DNA of 64,000 bases from Alphaproteobacteria bacterium (GTDB lineage Bacteria; Pseudomonadota; Alphaproteobacteria; Reyranellales; Reyranellaceae), in NCBI GenBank assembly GCA_017308235.1, contig JAFKFL010000012.1, positions 124,001 to 188,000 of the forward strand, written 5' to 3'. The stretch's first letter is position 1. Every line of letters begins with the position of its first letter. Position numbers and translations under genes: made by a program. Under the pieces are notes generated by a model. It searched no databases and was not told the origin of the DNA. It saw nothing but the letters and a program-made list of their open reading frames with translations. Below are positions 7,362-16,563 of this stretch, piece by piece.

Positions 7362-8909
7362 CTACATCACCACGTCGATGAGGTAGGGACCCTTCTGCGA
7401 CATGGCGTAGGTGAGCTGCTTGGTGAGCTCGTCGAGATCGAGCGCCTTGGCCGCCGGCACACCCATGCTCTTGGCCAGCAGGGTGAAGTCGAGCGTGGGC
7501 CGGTCGAGGGTCAGCATGTCAATGGCGCGCGGCCCGGGATTGGCGGCACCGACATCGGCGAGCTGGCTGTAGAGGATCTTGTAGGAGCGATTGGAGAAGA
7601 TCATCACGCAGACGTCGAGATTTTCCCGCGCCATCGTCCACAGCGACTGGATGGTGTACATCGCGCTGCCGTCGCCGATCATGGCGATGACCTTGCGATC
7701 GGGGCAGGCCACTGCCGCACCCACCGCGACCGGCCCGCCAAAGCCGATCGAGCCGCCCATGTTGTTCAGCCAATCGTGCGGCGGCGCGCCCGCGGTGAAG
7801 GGAAAGAAGCCGCGGCCCGTGGTGACCGATTCGTCGACCACGATCGCGCCCTCCGGCAGCGTCGCGCCGAGCGCCGCACCCAGTCCGTCTGGCGTGAACT
7901 TGCCGGTCGGCCGGTCGGGCCGATGGGATGGCGACACATTCGCGGGTTTCTCGTTGAGCGCGTCGAGCTCGGCCGCCAACGCCTCCAGCGAAGCCAGCGG
8001 ATCGCCGTCGAGCGGGCACAGCGTCGTCACCTCGCACCCTTCGGGCACCAACACCGACGGCTTGCCAGGATAGGCGAAGAACGCCGCCGGCGGCTTGGCG
8101 CCGCACAGCACCATCTGCTTGGTGCCCTTCAGCATCTCTTGCGCCGTCTCGACGACGAAGTTGAGCCGCAGCACCGGCACACGGCCCGCGCCGCGCTCGA
8201 TGCGCGCCGTCCCGCCGGCGGCCTGCACCTTGCAGCCGGTCTTGGCCGCGATCTTGCCGGCAAGCTCCAGCCCTTTGGCACGCAGCGCCCGGCCGCCCAG
8301 GAACAGCATCGACGACTGCCCGCTCTTCAGCGCCTTGGCCGCGGCGACGACCGTCTCATTCGCCGGCTTCTGCGGCGGCGGCGTCTCGGGCGTCTCCGCG
8401 ATGCCGTCCGCCTCGGTCCAGGCGGTGTCGGCCGGCAGGATCAGTGTCGCGACCTGGCCTGGCGCCACGCGCGCCGCCCGGATCGCCTCGGCGCCATCCT
8501 TGGCCACGGTCTTGGCGGTGGGCGAGGTCTTTACCCAATGCGAGAAGGGCCGCGCGATGCCTTCGATGTCCGCGGTGAGCGGCGTGTCGTACTTGATGTG
8601 ATAAAGCGCGTGCTCGCCCACGATATTGACGACGCCCGAGCCTGCCTTCTTGGCGTTGTGCAGATTGGCGGCGGCATTGGCGAGGCCGGGGCCAAGATGC
8701 AGCAAGGTCGAAGCAGGCCGGTCGGTCATGCGGTAGTAGCCGTCGGCCGCGCCGCTGCACACGCCCTCGAACAGGCCGAGCACGCAGCGCATGCCCTCGA
8801 CGCGATCGAGCGCGCCCACGAAATGCATCTCCGACGTTCCGGGATTGGCGAAGCAGACGTTGACGCCACCCTTGACCAAGGTCCGAACCAGACTCTCCGC
8901 TCCGTTCAT
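7362..8909 (-). CDS. Thiamine-diphosphate-dependent enzyme, acetolactate-synthase-large-subunit-like
   Basis: A 515-residue ThDP enzyme with the three usual domains: Pyr (1-170, cofactor-activating Glu near residue 48 in LGLFEGVCSGAADGY), central domain (about 190-310), and PP domain with the GDGS...N motif (IGDGSAMYTIQSLW, then NRSY). This branch is usually annotated as acetolactate synthase large subunit, but it lacks an adjacent small subunit and is shorter than IlvB. A decarboxylase or carboligase on another 2-oxo acid, as in the MdlC/benzoylformate group, is equally possible. TTG (8921), GTG (8915) and ATG (8909) starts are in frame; I use the ATG, which has GGGGG just upstream. The gene is divergent from the peptide-binding protein at 9153. 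Confidence 0.85.
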   Translation of the reverse strand: MNGAESLVRTLVKGGVNVCFANPGTSEMHFVGALDRVEGMRCVLGLFEGVCSGAADGYYRMTDRPASTLLHLGPGLANAAANLHNAKKAGSGVVNIVGEHALYHIKYDTPLTADIEGIARPFSHWVKTSPTAKTVAKDGAEAIRAARVAPGQVATLILPADTAWTEADGIAETPETPPPQKPANETVVAAAKALKSGQSSMLFLGGRALRAKGLELAGKIAAKTGCKVQAAGGTARIERGAGRVPVLRLNFVVETAQEMLKGTKQMVLCGAKPPAAFFAYPGKPSVLVPEGCEVTTLCPLDGDPLASLEALAAELDALNEKPANVSPSHRPDRPTGKFTPDGLGAALGATLPEGAIVVDESVTTGRGFFPFTAGAPPHDWLNNMGGSIGFGGPVAVGAAVACPDRKVIAMIGDGSAMYTIQSLWTMARENLDVCVMIFSNRSYKILYSQLADVGAANPGPRAIDMLTLDRPTLDFTLLAKSMGVPAAKALDLDELTKQLTYAMSQKGPYLIDVVM

Positions 8910-9050
8910 CGACACCCCCAAAAACCGCGGGAACTTGCGCTATGCGGGCGCACCCTAGGCCAGAGCGTTGGCAAAGGCCACGCATGGGCGCGCGGCACCG
9001 TTATGCGTTTATCGCTGCATTGCCATCGTTCCCTTTTTATTCCAGAAGCG

Positions 9051-9072
9051 GACCGATCCCTTTTGATCGGTC
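9051..9072. promoter_or_regulatory. Perfect 8-bp inverted repeat (GACCGATC-N6-GATCGGTC)
   Basis: Lies in the 243-bp divergent interval between the TPP enzyme (start 8909) and the peptide-type binding protein (start 9153). The arms are perfect and the loop is CCTTTT. It could be an operator for the divergent pair or an RNA hairpin. No other gene or RNA is evident in this interval. Confidence 0.4.
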
Positions 9073-9152
9073 ACCGAACCGCGGGCTTCCTGTCGCGTTG
9101 CCAAGCAGCGGGAGCCGCCGCAACAGTTCGAAGACCCACGGAGCTCCGTCGA

Positions 9153-10730
9153 ATGTCTCTTCTCCGCATGGCGGGCGTACTTCTGGCTGCGGCGCTGACG
9201 GCGATCGCGCTGCCGGCGGTGGCCCAAGAGCTGACGATCGGGCTCCGCAGCGAGCCCAGCTCGCTCGATCCGCAGTATCAGAATGCCGCCGCCAACAATC
9301 AGATCGCGCTGAACATCTTCGATGCCCTGGTAGCGCGCGACGACAAGCTCCTGCCGATCCCCGGCCTCGCGGTTTCATGGCATCCCGTCAGCGACACGGT
9401 ATGGGAATTCAAGCTGCGCCCCGACGTGAAATTCCAGGATGGCTCACCGTTCACGGCAGAAGACGTGGTCTTCACCTACGAACGCGCCGCCAAGGTGCCC
9501 AACAGCCCGTCGCCCTTCACGATGCTGACGCGCCAGATAACCCGGCTCGAGGTCGCCGATCCGCTGACGCTGCGCATCACCACGGCAGCACCGGCGCCGC
9601 TTCTGCCATCCGATCTCGCGGGCTTGCCGATCCTGTCGCACACCGCGGCGGCAGGCGGCGCGCCGGAAGGCAAGACGACGGCCGAGCTCGATCGCGGCGA
9701 GGGTCTCGTCGGCACGGGCCCGTTCAAGTTCGTCGAATGGAAGCGCGGCGCCGACCTGGTGCTGGCGCGCAACGATGACTACTGGGGACCGAAGCCTGCC
9801 TGGACCAAAGTGACCTTCAGGCCGATCAGCAACGCCGTGGCCCGCGTTACCGCTCTCACGTCGGGTGACGTCGACTTCATCGAAGACCCGCCGATCGCCG
9901 AACTGCCGAAGCTGCGCAAGGATCCCAAGATCGCCATCGCGCAGACGCCGTCCGGTCGCCTGATCTACATCGCGCTCGACCAGTTCGCCGAGCCCACGCC
10001 CGGCGTTCCCGATACCAACGGCAAGAACCCGCTGAAGGACAAGCGCGTGCGGGAGGCGCTGAGCGAAGCGATCGATCGCAAGGCGATCGCCGACAAGGTG
10101 ATGGACGGCGCGGCCGAGCCCGCCGGCGACTTCCTGCCCTGGCCCGCGTCAGGCACGCGCAAGAACACGCAACCGGACCGATACGACCCGGCGAACGCGC
10201 GACGGCTGCTGGGCGAGGCAGGTTATTCCAAAGGTTTCTCCCTCACGCTCGGCGCGCCGAGCGGCCGTTATGCCAACGACGTGCAGATCGCGCAGGCCAT
10301 CGCCGCGGCGTGGAGCGCCGTCGGCGTCAAGACCGTGGTCGAGGCGAGCGAATCGCCGGCCTTCTTCAAGAACCGCGATGAATTCAAGTACAGCGCCTAT
10401 CTCGCCGGCTGGAACGCCGACACGGGCGACCTGTCGAACGCCCTGCGGTCGCTCGTCGCCACGCCCAGCCGCGAGAAAGGCATGGGCGGCAACAATCGCG
10501 GGCGTTATTCCAATCCGGCGATGGACGCCAAGCTCGACGAGGCATCGCGCACCGTCGACGACAAGAAGCGCGAGGCGCTCCTGCAGGACGCGAGCAAGCT
10601 GGTGCTCGGCGATTACGGCCTGCTGCCGATCCAGTTCGAGATGTCGCTGTGGGCGATGCGCAAGGGCCTCACCTACGCCGCCCGGGCCGACCAGATGACC
10701 CTGGCGCAGTTCGTGAAGGTGGCGAAGTAG
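9153..10730 (+). CDS. ABC transporter substrate-binding protein, peptide/nickel (SBP family 5)
   Basis: A 525-residue periplasmic binding protein of the DppA/OppA type. A Sec signal peptide spans about 1-24 (MAGVLLAAALTAIALPAVA-QE). The family core is seen in EPSSLDPQYQNAAANNQI, FKLRPDVKFQDGSPFTAEDV and KDKRVREALSEAIDRKAI. The start at 9153 has CGGAG nine bases upstream; the reading frame extends far upstream only as antisense to the TPP gene. No permease or ATPase genes lie next to it, so it is an orphan binding protein here. A cloverleaf palindromic repeat overlaps its stop codon. Confidence 0.93.
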   Translation: MSLLRMAGVLLAAALTAIALPAVAQELTIGLRSEPSSLDPQYQNAAANNQIALNIFDALVARDDKLLPIPGLAVSWHPVSDTVWEFKLRPDVKFQDGSPFTAEDVVFTYERAAKVPNSPSPFTMLTRQITRLEVADPLTLRITTAAPAPLLPSDLAGLPILSHTAAAGGAPEGKTTAELDRGEGLVGTGPFKFVEWKRGADLVLARNDDYWGPKPAWTKVTFRPISNAVARVTALTSGDVDFIEDPPIAELPKLRKDPKIAIAQTPSGRLIYIALDQFAEPTPGVPDTNGKNPLKDKRVREALSEAIDRKAIADKVMDGAAEPAGDFLPWPASGTRKNTQPDRYDPANARRLLGEAGYSKGFSLTLGAPSGRYANDVQIAQAIAAAWSAVGVKTVVEASESPAFFKNRDEFKYSAYLAGWNADTGDLSNALRSLVATPSREKGMGGNNRGRYSNPAMDAKLDEASRTVDDKKREALLQDASKLVLGDYGLLPIQFEMSLWAMRKGLTYAARADQMTLAQFVKVAK

Positions 10731-10824
10731 CTCTTCCGGACCGCGCGCATCTTGCGCGCTCATGAAAGGCGCATGTGAATGCGCTGACATGAGCGAGCTG
10801 GAAGCTCGCGGTCCAGAAGAGCTA
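10729..10824. repeat. Cloverleaf-forming palindromic element, copy 1
   Basis: Outer arms CTCTTCCGGACCGCG (10731-10745) and CGCGGTCCAGAAGAG (10807-10821) match at 14 of 15 positions. Inside are three small hairpins: GCGCGC/GCGCGC (10743-10759), CTCATG/CATGAG enclosing GCGCAT/ATGCGC (10759-10793), and GCGAGC/GCTCGC (10793-10809). The element lies between convergent genes, and each end reads TAGCTCTTC on its outward-facing strand. That supplies the TAG stop of both the binding protein (10728-10730) and the M20 peptidase (10824-10822). Related copies lie at 53741 and 57094. Confidence 0.85.
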
Positions 10825-12018
10825 AGCCCGCGCGTCGCCGAGTTCGAGGTTGACGAGGTTGACCCAGTAGGCCGCTCCGGTCGTGATGATGGCGTCACTG
10901 AAATCGTAGAGCGGCGAGTGGACGTTGTGGCAGCCGCCTTCGTCGGGGCCGCCATTGCCGATCATGATATAGGCGCCCGGCTTCTTCTCCAGCATGAAGG
11001 CGAAATCCTCCGCGCCGGTGACCGGCGGCGTGTTGGGCTCGACCTTGTCGCGGCCCACCGTGAGGGCCGCCGCCTCGACCGCGAGCGAGGTCTGCTCGAC
11101 CGCATTGATCAGCGGCGGATAGCGGCGGAGATATTCGTAAACGGCTTCGCAGCCGCCGCCCTGGGCAATGCCTTTGGCGACTTCGCCCATCCGCTGCTCG
11201 AGAAGATCGCGCACCTCGGCCGAGAAGCTGCGCGCGGTCCCGCGGATCAGCACCTCCGACGGAATGACATTGGGCGAGCCCGCCGTGCCGGCCGCGATAT
11301 GGCCCACGCTTAGCACCGAGGCCTGGGTGGGCGGCACGTTGCGTCCGATGATGCCCTGCAGGGCGACGATGAACTGCCCGGCGACGAACGTCGGATCGGT
11401 GCCGCGATACGGCATGGCGCCATGGCCGCCGGTGCCCTTGAAGATCACTTCCCAGCTGTCGCTCGCCGCCAGCATGGGACCGGAGCGGATGGCGAAGTGG
11501 CCGCGCGGAAAGCCCGGCATGTTGTGCATGCCGTAGACGGCATCGCAGTTGAATTTGTCGAACAGGCCTTCTTCGATCATCACCCGTGCACCGCCCTGTC
11601 CTTCTTCGGCGGGCTGGAAGATGAAATGCACCGTGCCGGCGAAATCCGGCGCCGACGCGAGATGCCGGGCCGCGCCCAGCAGCATGGTCGTGTGACCATC
11701 GTGGCCGCAGGCATGCATCTTGTTGGGAATCGCCGAGGCGTAGTCGAAGTCGTTCTTCTCCTGCAGGTGAAGCGCGTCCATGTCGGCGCGCAAGCCGATC
11801 GTCTTCTGACCGGCCCGCTTGCCCTTGAGCGTGCCCACGACGCCGGTGGTCGCGAGGCCGCGATGGACCTCGATCCCCCACGACTGCAGCTTCTTCGCCA
11901 CGATCTCAGCCGTCCGCTCCTCTTCGAAAGCCGTCTCCGGATGACGATGGATGTCGCGGCGGATGGCGGTCAGCTCGGCCTGCTGGCCGGCCAGGAGATC
12001 AGGCGTGCAACGGGTCAT
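10822..12018 (-). CDS. M20-family amidohydrolase (hippurate hydrolase/IAA-amino acid hydrolase type)
   Basis: A 398-residue metallopeptidase-like amidohydrolase of family M20D. Metal-binding and catalytic signatures are LRADMDALHLQEKN, HACGHDGHTTMLLGAA, FQPAEEGQGGARVMIEEG and the C-terminal VTGAEDFAFML. The dimerization domain sits in the middle (about 190-300, GGHGAMPYRGTDP). Such enzymes deacylate N-acyl amino acids such as hippurate or N-acetyl amino acids; the substrate here is unknown. It ends in the cloverleaf repeat and diverges from hisA with a 168-bp gap. There is no signal peptide, so it acts in the cytoplasm. Confidence 0.93.
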   Translation of the reverse strand: MTRCTPDLLAGQQAELTAIRRDIHRHPETAFEEERTAEIVAKKLQSWGIEVHRGLATTGVVGTLKGKRAGQKTIGLRADMDALHLQEKNDFDYASAIPNKMHACGHDGHTTMLLGAARHLASAPDFAGTVHFIFQPAEEGQGGARVMIEEGLFDKFNCDAVYGMHNMPGFPRGHFAIRSGPMLAASDSWEVIFKGTGGHGAMPYRGTDPTFVAGQFIVALQGIIGRNVPPTQASVLSVGHIAAGTAGSPNVIPSEVLIRGTARSFSAEVRDLLEQRMGEVAKGIAQGGGCEAVYEYLRRYPPLINAVEQTSLAVEAAALTVGRDKVEPNTPPVTGAEDFAFMLEKKPGAYIMIGNGGPDEGGCHNVHSPLYDFSDAIITTGAAYWVNLVNLELGDARA

Positions 12019-12186
12019 GGTGTTTCCTCATTCAATGGACAAAGACTAACCGCCCATCCGCGCTCTCGTCGAGCCACCCTGTCCGGCCCGTCCGATTTCA
12101 TGATAGGCGCATCAGCAGGTGCATCGGCCAACGGGATGGCTAACAGGGTGGCGCCGGGACCGGCAACGAGGTACATCCGCGCCGCC

Positions 12187-12915
12187 ATGATCCTGTTCCC
12201 CGCCATCGACCTCAAAGACGGCAAGTGCGTGCGCCTTCTGCGCGGCGATATGGCCCGCGCCACGGTGTTCAACGACAGTCCAGCTGCACAAGCCCGCGTC
12301 TTCGCCGAGGCCGGCTGCGAATGGCTGCACCTGGTCGATCTCAACGGCGCCGTCGAAGGACACCCGGTCAATCGGGCGGCGGTTGTCGAAATCCTGAAGG
12401 CCGTCAGCGTGCCGACCCAGCTGGGCGGCGGCATCCGCACCGTCGAGAGCATCGCGCAGTGGATCGACGCCGGGGTGAAGCGCGTGATCCTGGGCACGGT
12501 CGCGGTCAAGGAGCCGGGCCTCGTCAAGGCAGCCTGCAAGCAGTGGCCGGGCCAGATCGCCGTCGGCATCGATGCGCGCGAGGGCCTGGTCGCAGTCGAC
12601 GGCTGGACCAAGCAGAGCACGGTGCGCGCCCTCGATCTTGCGCTCCGCTTCGAGGACGCCGGCGTCTCGGCCATCATCTACACCGACATCGACCGCGACG
12701 GCGCCATGGGCGGCGTCAATGTCGATGCCACCATCACGCTCGCCCAGCATCTCACAACGCCGGTGATCGCCTCGGGCGGCGTGAGCTCGCTCGATGACCT
12801 GCGCGAGCTCAAGCCCGCCGAGGAGCACGGCATCATCGGCGCCATCGTCGGACGGGCGCTCTATGACGGCCGCGTGACGGTGCCGGATGCCATCCGCGTG
12901 CTGCGAGAAGAGTGA
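12187..12915 (+). CDS. hisA: Phosphoribosylformimino-5-aminoimidazole carboxamide ribotide isomerase
   Basis: A 242-residue TIM-barrel enzyme catalysing the ProFAR to PRFAR isomerization of histidine synthesis. Catalytic Asp8 lies in [18 protein letters not shown] and the second Asp in [12 protein letters not shown]. The phosphate-binding motifs QLGGGIRT and ASGGVSS are present. The start at 12187 gives the family-standard [10 protein letters not shown]; the frame is open further upstream but that is antisense to the M20 gene. It is followed by hisF seven bases after its stop, then hisE. hisH and hisB, often upstream, are not here. Confidence 0.97.
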   Translation: MILFPAIDLKDGKCVRLLRGDMARATVFNDSPAAQARVFAEAGCEWLHLVDLNGAVEGHPVNRAAVVEILKAVSVPTQLGGGIRTVESIAQWIDAGVKRVILGTVAVKEPGLVKAACKQWPGQIAVGIDAREGLVAVDGWTKQSTVRALDLALRFEDAGVSAIIYTDIDRDGAMGGVNVDATITLAQHLTTPVIASGGVSSLDDLRELKPAEEHGIIGAIVGRALYDGRVTVPDAIRVLREE

Positions 12916-12922
12916 CGTGGCC

Positions 12923-13696
12923 ATGCTCAAGGTCCGCATCATTCCCTGTCTCGACGTCAAGGACGGCCGGGTCGTGAAGGGCGTGCAGTTCGTCGATCTG
13001 CGCGATGCCGGCGATCCGGTGGAACAGGCGCGGGTCTACGACGCTGCCGGCGCCGACGAACTCACCTTCCTCGACATCACGGCGAGCCACGAGAACCGCG
13101 ACACCATCCTCGACGTCGTGGCGCGCACCGCCGAGCAATGCTTCATGCCGCTCACCGTGGGCGGCGGCGTGCGCACGATCGAAGACATCCGCAAGCTGCT
13201 GCTGGCCGGCGCCGACAAGGTGGCGATCAATTCCGCCGCGGTGGTGCGGCCGGATTTCGTGCGCGAGGCGGCCGAGAAATACGGCGACCAGTGCATCGTC
13301 GTGTCGATCGATGCGCGCAGCGTCGGTCCACGCAAGTGGGAGGTATTCACGCACGGTGGCCGCAAGGGCACCGGGCTCGACGCCGTCGATTGGGCCCGCC
13401 GCATGGCGGAATCGGGTGCGGGCGAGATCCTGATCACCTCGATGGACCATGACGGCACCAAGTCGGGCTTCGATCTTGCCCTCACCCGTGCGGTCTCCGA
13501 TGCGGTGCCGGTACCGGTCGTTGCGTCGGGCGGCGTCGGCACGCTCGATCATCTGGTCGAAGGCGTGACCGAGGGCCGCGCATCGGCAGTACTCGCTGCC
13601 TCCATCTTCCACTTCGGCACGTTCACCATCGCCGAAGCGAAGGAACATCTGGCGAGCGCTGGCGTTCCCGTACGACAAATCTCGCGCGGCAGCTGA
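12923..13696 (+). CDS. hisF: Imidazole glycerol phosphate synthase subunit HisF
   Basis: A 257-residue TIM-barrel synthase subunit that, with the HisH glutaminase, makes IGP and AICAR. Catalytic Asp11 is in [15 protein letters not shown] and Asp130-equivalent in [13 protein letters not shown]. Phosphate-binding loops are TVGGGVRT and ASGGVGT. The ATG at 12923 gives the standard [12 protein letters not shown]; an upstream in-frame ATG at 12887 lies inside hisA. It forms an operon with hisA and hisE. Its HisH partner must be encoded elsewhere. Confidence 0.97.
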   Translation: MLKVRIIPCLDVKDGRVVKGVQFVDLRDAGDPVEQARVYDAAGADELTFLDITASHENRDTILDVVARTAEQCFMPLTVGGGVRTIEDIRKLLLAGADKVAINSAAVVRPDFVREAAEKYGDQCIVVSIDARSVGPRKWEVFTHGGRKGTGLDAVDWARRMAESGAGEILITSMDHDGTKSGFDLALTRAVSDAVPVPVVASGGVGTLDHLVEGVTEGRASAVLAASIFHFGTFTIAEAKEHLASAGVPVRQISRGS

Positions 13697-13753
13697 ATTT
13701 GGAGTAAAATATTTCCAGCGCCCCACCAAGAGGCGACGAGAGTTCCCCCTTCG

Positions 13754-14143
13754 ATGGCCAAGAAAAAGAAAGCTAAGCGGAAAGCGCTGAAGAAAGGGCG
13801 CCAAGAGGACGGCAGCACCGATGAACACGTGCTGGACCGGCTCTATGTCGTGATCGACAGCCGCAAGGGCGCCGATCCCGACACCTCCTATACCGCCCGC
13901 CTGTTCAGCCGCGGCCGCCAGCAGATCGCCAAGAAGCTGGGCGAGGAAGCCGTCGAAGCGCTGATCGAAGGCATTCGCGGCGATCGCGCCAAGCTCGTGG
14001 GCGAAAGCGCCGACATGCTCTATCACCTGCTGACGCTATGGGCCGCGATCGGCGTCAGGCCGCAGGCCGTGTGGACGGAGCTGGCGCGCCGCGAGGGTAT
14101 CTCCGGCATCGCCGAGAAGGCGGCCCGCAAGTCCTCCTCCTGA
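13754..14143 (+). CDS. hisE: Phosphoribosyl-ATP pyrophosphatase
   Basis: A 129-residue HisE that removes pyrophosphate from PR-ATP in the second step of histidine synthesis. The MazG-like all-alpha fold shows the metal-binding motif [14 protein letters not shown] and [15 protein letters not shown] lysine-rich N-terminal extension ([14 protein letters not shown]) precedes the usual start of the domain at [14 protein letters not shown], so the true start could be a little downstream. It lies 57 bp after hisF on the same strand and 95 bp before the HIT gene. Confidence 0.93.
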   Translation: MAKKKKAKRKALKKGRQEDGSTDEHVLDRLYVVIDSRKGADPDTSYTARLFSRGRQQIAKKLGEEAVEALIEGIRGDRAKLVGESADMLYHLLTLWAAIGVRPQAVWTELARREGISGIAEKAARKSSS

Positions 14144-14238
14144 AGTCCTTTCTTGATCGGGGCGACAAGACCCCGGTTGTCATTCGCCGCGCAGCGCCCG
14201 ATCCTGCCGCGCTTCATGCGACGCGTCCGGAGTCCCGC

Positions 14239-14625
14239 ATGCCGAGTTACGACCGCAACAACGTCTTCGCCCGCATCCTGCGCAGCGAGCTGCCGTGCCG
14301 GAAAATCTACGAGGACGAGTTCGCGCTCGCCTTCCATGACATTCGTCCGCTGGCGCCCGTCCACGTCCTGGTCGTGCCCAAAGGCGAGTACGTATCCAAT
14401 GCCGATTTCGCGGCGTCGGCACCGGCCGAGCTGGTCGCGGGTTTCTGGCGCGCGGTCGGAAAGGTCGCTCATCAACTGGGACTCGATCCGCCAGGCTATC
14501 GCCTGGTCGCCAACCACGGCCCGATGAGCGGCCAGTCGGTATTCCACTTCCACGTCCATATCTTCGGCGGCAAGGCGATGCCGCATGACATGACCCAACT
14601 GCCGGAAGCCCACGCCCGAGCATGA
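14239..14625 (+). CDS. HIT-family nucleotide-binding protein (histidine triad)
   Basis: A 128-residue HIT-domain protein. The N-terminal NVFARILRSELPCRKIYEDE is the HinT-type entry, and the histidine triad is HFHVHIFGG near residue 108. Family members hydrolyse AMP-lysine or other nucleoside phosphoramidates in the cytoplasm. Alphaproteobacteria commonly carry this gene next to hisE, which is also seen here. The start at 14239 gives the family-standard beginning MPSYDRNNVF; upstream in-frame codons are not conserved. Confidence 0.94.
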   Translation: MPSYDRNNVFARILRSELPCRKIYEDEFALAFHDIRPLAPVHVLVVPKGEYVSNADFAASAPAELVAGFWRAVGKVAHQLGLDPPGYRLVANHGPMSGQSVFHFHVHIFGGKAMPHDMTQLPEAHARA

Positions 14626-14653
14626 GCACGGGCATGAGCACGATCGCCAGCAC

Positions 14654-15679
14654 ATGATCGGGCGGCGAATGCTGGTGATGGGCGCAGCCTTGCTGGCTGC
14701 GAGAACGGCGCAGGCGCAGTATTTTCCGCGCGGCACCAAGGAGAGGCAGGTGCGCTTCGCCGGCACCGGCGGCGTGACGCTCGCCGGCACGCTCGTGCTG
14801 CCGATGATCAGCGAGGTCCAGAAGGTGCCGGGCGTCGTGCTGGTGGCCGGCAGCGGGCCGACCGACCGCGACGGCAACAACCCGCTCATCCCGGCGCGGG
14901 TCGATCTTTTGAAGGAGATCGCGCAGGCGCTGGCGCGCGCCGGCATCGCGAGCCTGCGCTACGACAAGCGCGGCATCGGCGGCTCGGCGGTCCGCCAGCA
15001 GCACGCCCATGACCGGCCGGAAAGCTATTTCACCTGGGATCAGTTCGTGGGCGACGTGCAGGCCGCGCACGGCGAGCTGCTGCACCACGACGAGATCAAG
15101 CCCTATGCGACAGCGCTGCTGGGCCACAGCGAGGGCGGGCTGCTCGCGATCGCGGCGTCGGTCGCGATGGGTTCGCGGCGTCCGTATGCGCTAGTGCTGG
15201 CGTCCACACCGGGACGGCCCCTGGGCGACATCGTGCGCGAGCAGATCGCGCGCAGCCTGCCGGCGCTCAGTACCTCCGCCGAGCGCATCATGGAGTCGAT
15301 CCGCAGCACCGGCCACGTGCCACCTGATGGACCGCCGGCGTTCCGCGCTGTCTTCCCCGCCTACGCCGGCGCCTTCCTGCAGGCAGCCTTCGCCTTCGAT
15401 CCGGCCCGCACGCTGGCGCGGACCGACATTCCCTGCCTGCTGCTGCAGGGCGGCGCCGACATCCAGGTCGTGTCGCCACACGACGTGCAGCCGCTGATCG
15501 ACACACTGGCCAGCCGCAAGGCACCGGGCGAGGCCTTCATCTCTCCTCTGGTGAGCCACAATCTGAAACGGGTGAACAACCCCGACGATCCGGGGTTCAC
15601 CGGCCCATTGGCGCCCGCCATCGAGATCAAGCTGACGGGTTGGCTCAGTCACCTGCTCGGCGCGCGATCACCGTTCTGA
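14654..15679 (+). CDS. Exported alpha/beta hydrolase
   Basis: A 341-residue serine hydrolase with an N-terminal signal peptide (RRMLVMGAALLAARTAQA-QY). The RR near the start could also make it a Tat substrate. The nucleophile elbow is LLGHSEGGLLAIA (near 155), the acid is in LQGGADIQVV and the histidine in LVSHNLK. The oxyanion region GSGPTDRDGNNPLIP is typical of the family related to YdeN/S9-like hydrolases and to bacterial EstD. The substrate is unknown. It is convergent with the GntR gene, 32 bp away. Confidence 0.85.
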   Translation: MIGRRMLVMGAALLAARTAQAQYFPRGTKERQVRFAGTGGVTLAGTLVLPMISEVQKVPGVVLVAGSGPTDRDGNNPLIPARVDLLKEIAQALARAGIASLRYDKRGIGGSAVRQQHAHDRPESYFTWDQFVGDVQAAHGELLHHDEIKPYATALLGHSEGGLLAIAASVAMGSRRPYALVLASTPGRPLGDIVREQIARSLPALSTSAERIMESIRSTGHVPPDGPPAFRAVFPAYAGAFLQAAFAFDPARTLARTDIPCLLLQGGADIQVVSPHDVQPLIDTLASRKAPGEAFISPLVSHNLKRVNNPDDPGFTGPLAPAIEIKLTGWLSHLLGARSPF

Positions 15680-15711
15680 TCGACCGCCATTCCGATCGAC
15701 CGCAGGCAAGA

Positions 15712-16563
15712 TCAGGAACGACCGGCAGCGCCCTTGCCCGGGCGACGCCCGGATGCCGCCGGAGCGCCGCGAGTCGGCAGATTTGGAATGCCCGCCGCGA
15801 TCTCCTCCGGCGGGAATTGAGCGAGGCCGCGCAAGCCAAGATCGATGTGCTCCTCGATCAGCCGGCAGGCGAGCTCGACGTCCCGCGCGAGGGCCGCTTC
15901 CATGATCGCACGATGCTCGGACTGGACGCTCATGCGGATGCCAACCTTGGCGACCGACAGATGACCGTAACGGCGGGAATTGTCGTAGAGCATGCTGCGG
16001 AAACGGCGCACCCACGGCGAGCGGCAGGCGGCCACCAATGCCTCGTGGAAGGCGTGGTTGCGCTCGTTGTAGACGTCGACCAGCGCCTCGGAGCCGTTGA
16101 CCCGCTTGAGGTCGATGAGATTGAGCTTGTGGAAGGCGCCGACGACGCCCGCCTCCCAGTCGTCGTCGCCGTTGGCGATCGCCTCGCGCAGCGCGCGCGT
16201 CTCCATCATCTTGCGCAGGCTGCTGATCTCGCGGAAATCCTCGATCGACATCGGAACGACGCGGAACCCCTGCTGGCCCTCGACCGTGACCAGCGAATCG
16301 GCGACCAGCAGCGACAGCGCCTCGCGCAGCGTGCTCGAGGCGACGCCATACTCCTTGCGCAGGAATTCGATCCGGAGTTTCGATCCCGGCGCCAGATGGC
16401 CGCGGATGACGTTGGTCTTGAGCCGCTTGTAGGCGTACTCGATCAGGGTCTTGGCATCTCGCCGCGAACGCCGGTCCGTCGCCTCCGGCATCTCGACGGG
16501 CTTGATCGACGGTTCAGGCCGCGACATCGAACCAGACATGGACTTGGCCCGTTCCGGCCGCAT
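15712..16563 (-). CDS. GntR-family transcriptional regulator with FCD domain
   Basis: A 283-residue regulator: winged HTH at about 38-105 (LKTNVIRGHLAPGSKLRIEF, GVASSTLREALSLLVADSLV) followed by an all-helical FCD effector domain with HAFHEALVAACRSPWVRRFR and the metal/ligand histidine EHRAIMEAAL. The ATG at 16563 has GGAG seven bases upstream; ATGs at 16539 and 16527 are alternatives. It overlaps the 3' end of the upstream dioxygenase gene by up to 50 bp, so the two are translationally linked. It probably controls the divergent dioxygenase and Liv-type operons through the AT-rich region at 17440-17475. Confidence 0.9.
   Translation of the reverse strand: MRPERAKSMSGSMSRPEPSIKPVEMPEATDRRSRRDAKTLIEYAYKRLKTNVIRGHLAPGSKLRIEFLRKEYGVASSTLREALSLLVADSLVTVEGQQGFRVVPMSIEDFREISSLRKMMETRALREAIANGDDDWEAGVVGAFHKLNLIDLKRVNGSEALVDVYNERNHAFHEALVAACRSPWVRRFRSMLYDNSRRYGHLSVAKVGIRMSVQSEHRAIMEAALARDVELACRLIEEHIDLGLRGLAQFPPEEIAAGIPNLPTRGAPAASGRRPGKGAAGRS

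Noticed and set aside
7176..9152. 5' extension of the peptide-binding protein frame
   Set aside because: It runs antisense to the TPP enzyme; the signal peptide begins at 9153 with a Shine-Dalgarno sequence.
10729..10824. tRNA gene suggested by the cloverleaf shape
   Set aside because: There is no TTC loop consensus, anticodon arm geometry or CCA acceptor pattern; arms are palindromic DNA repeats.
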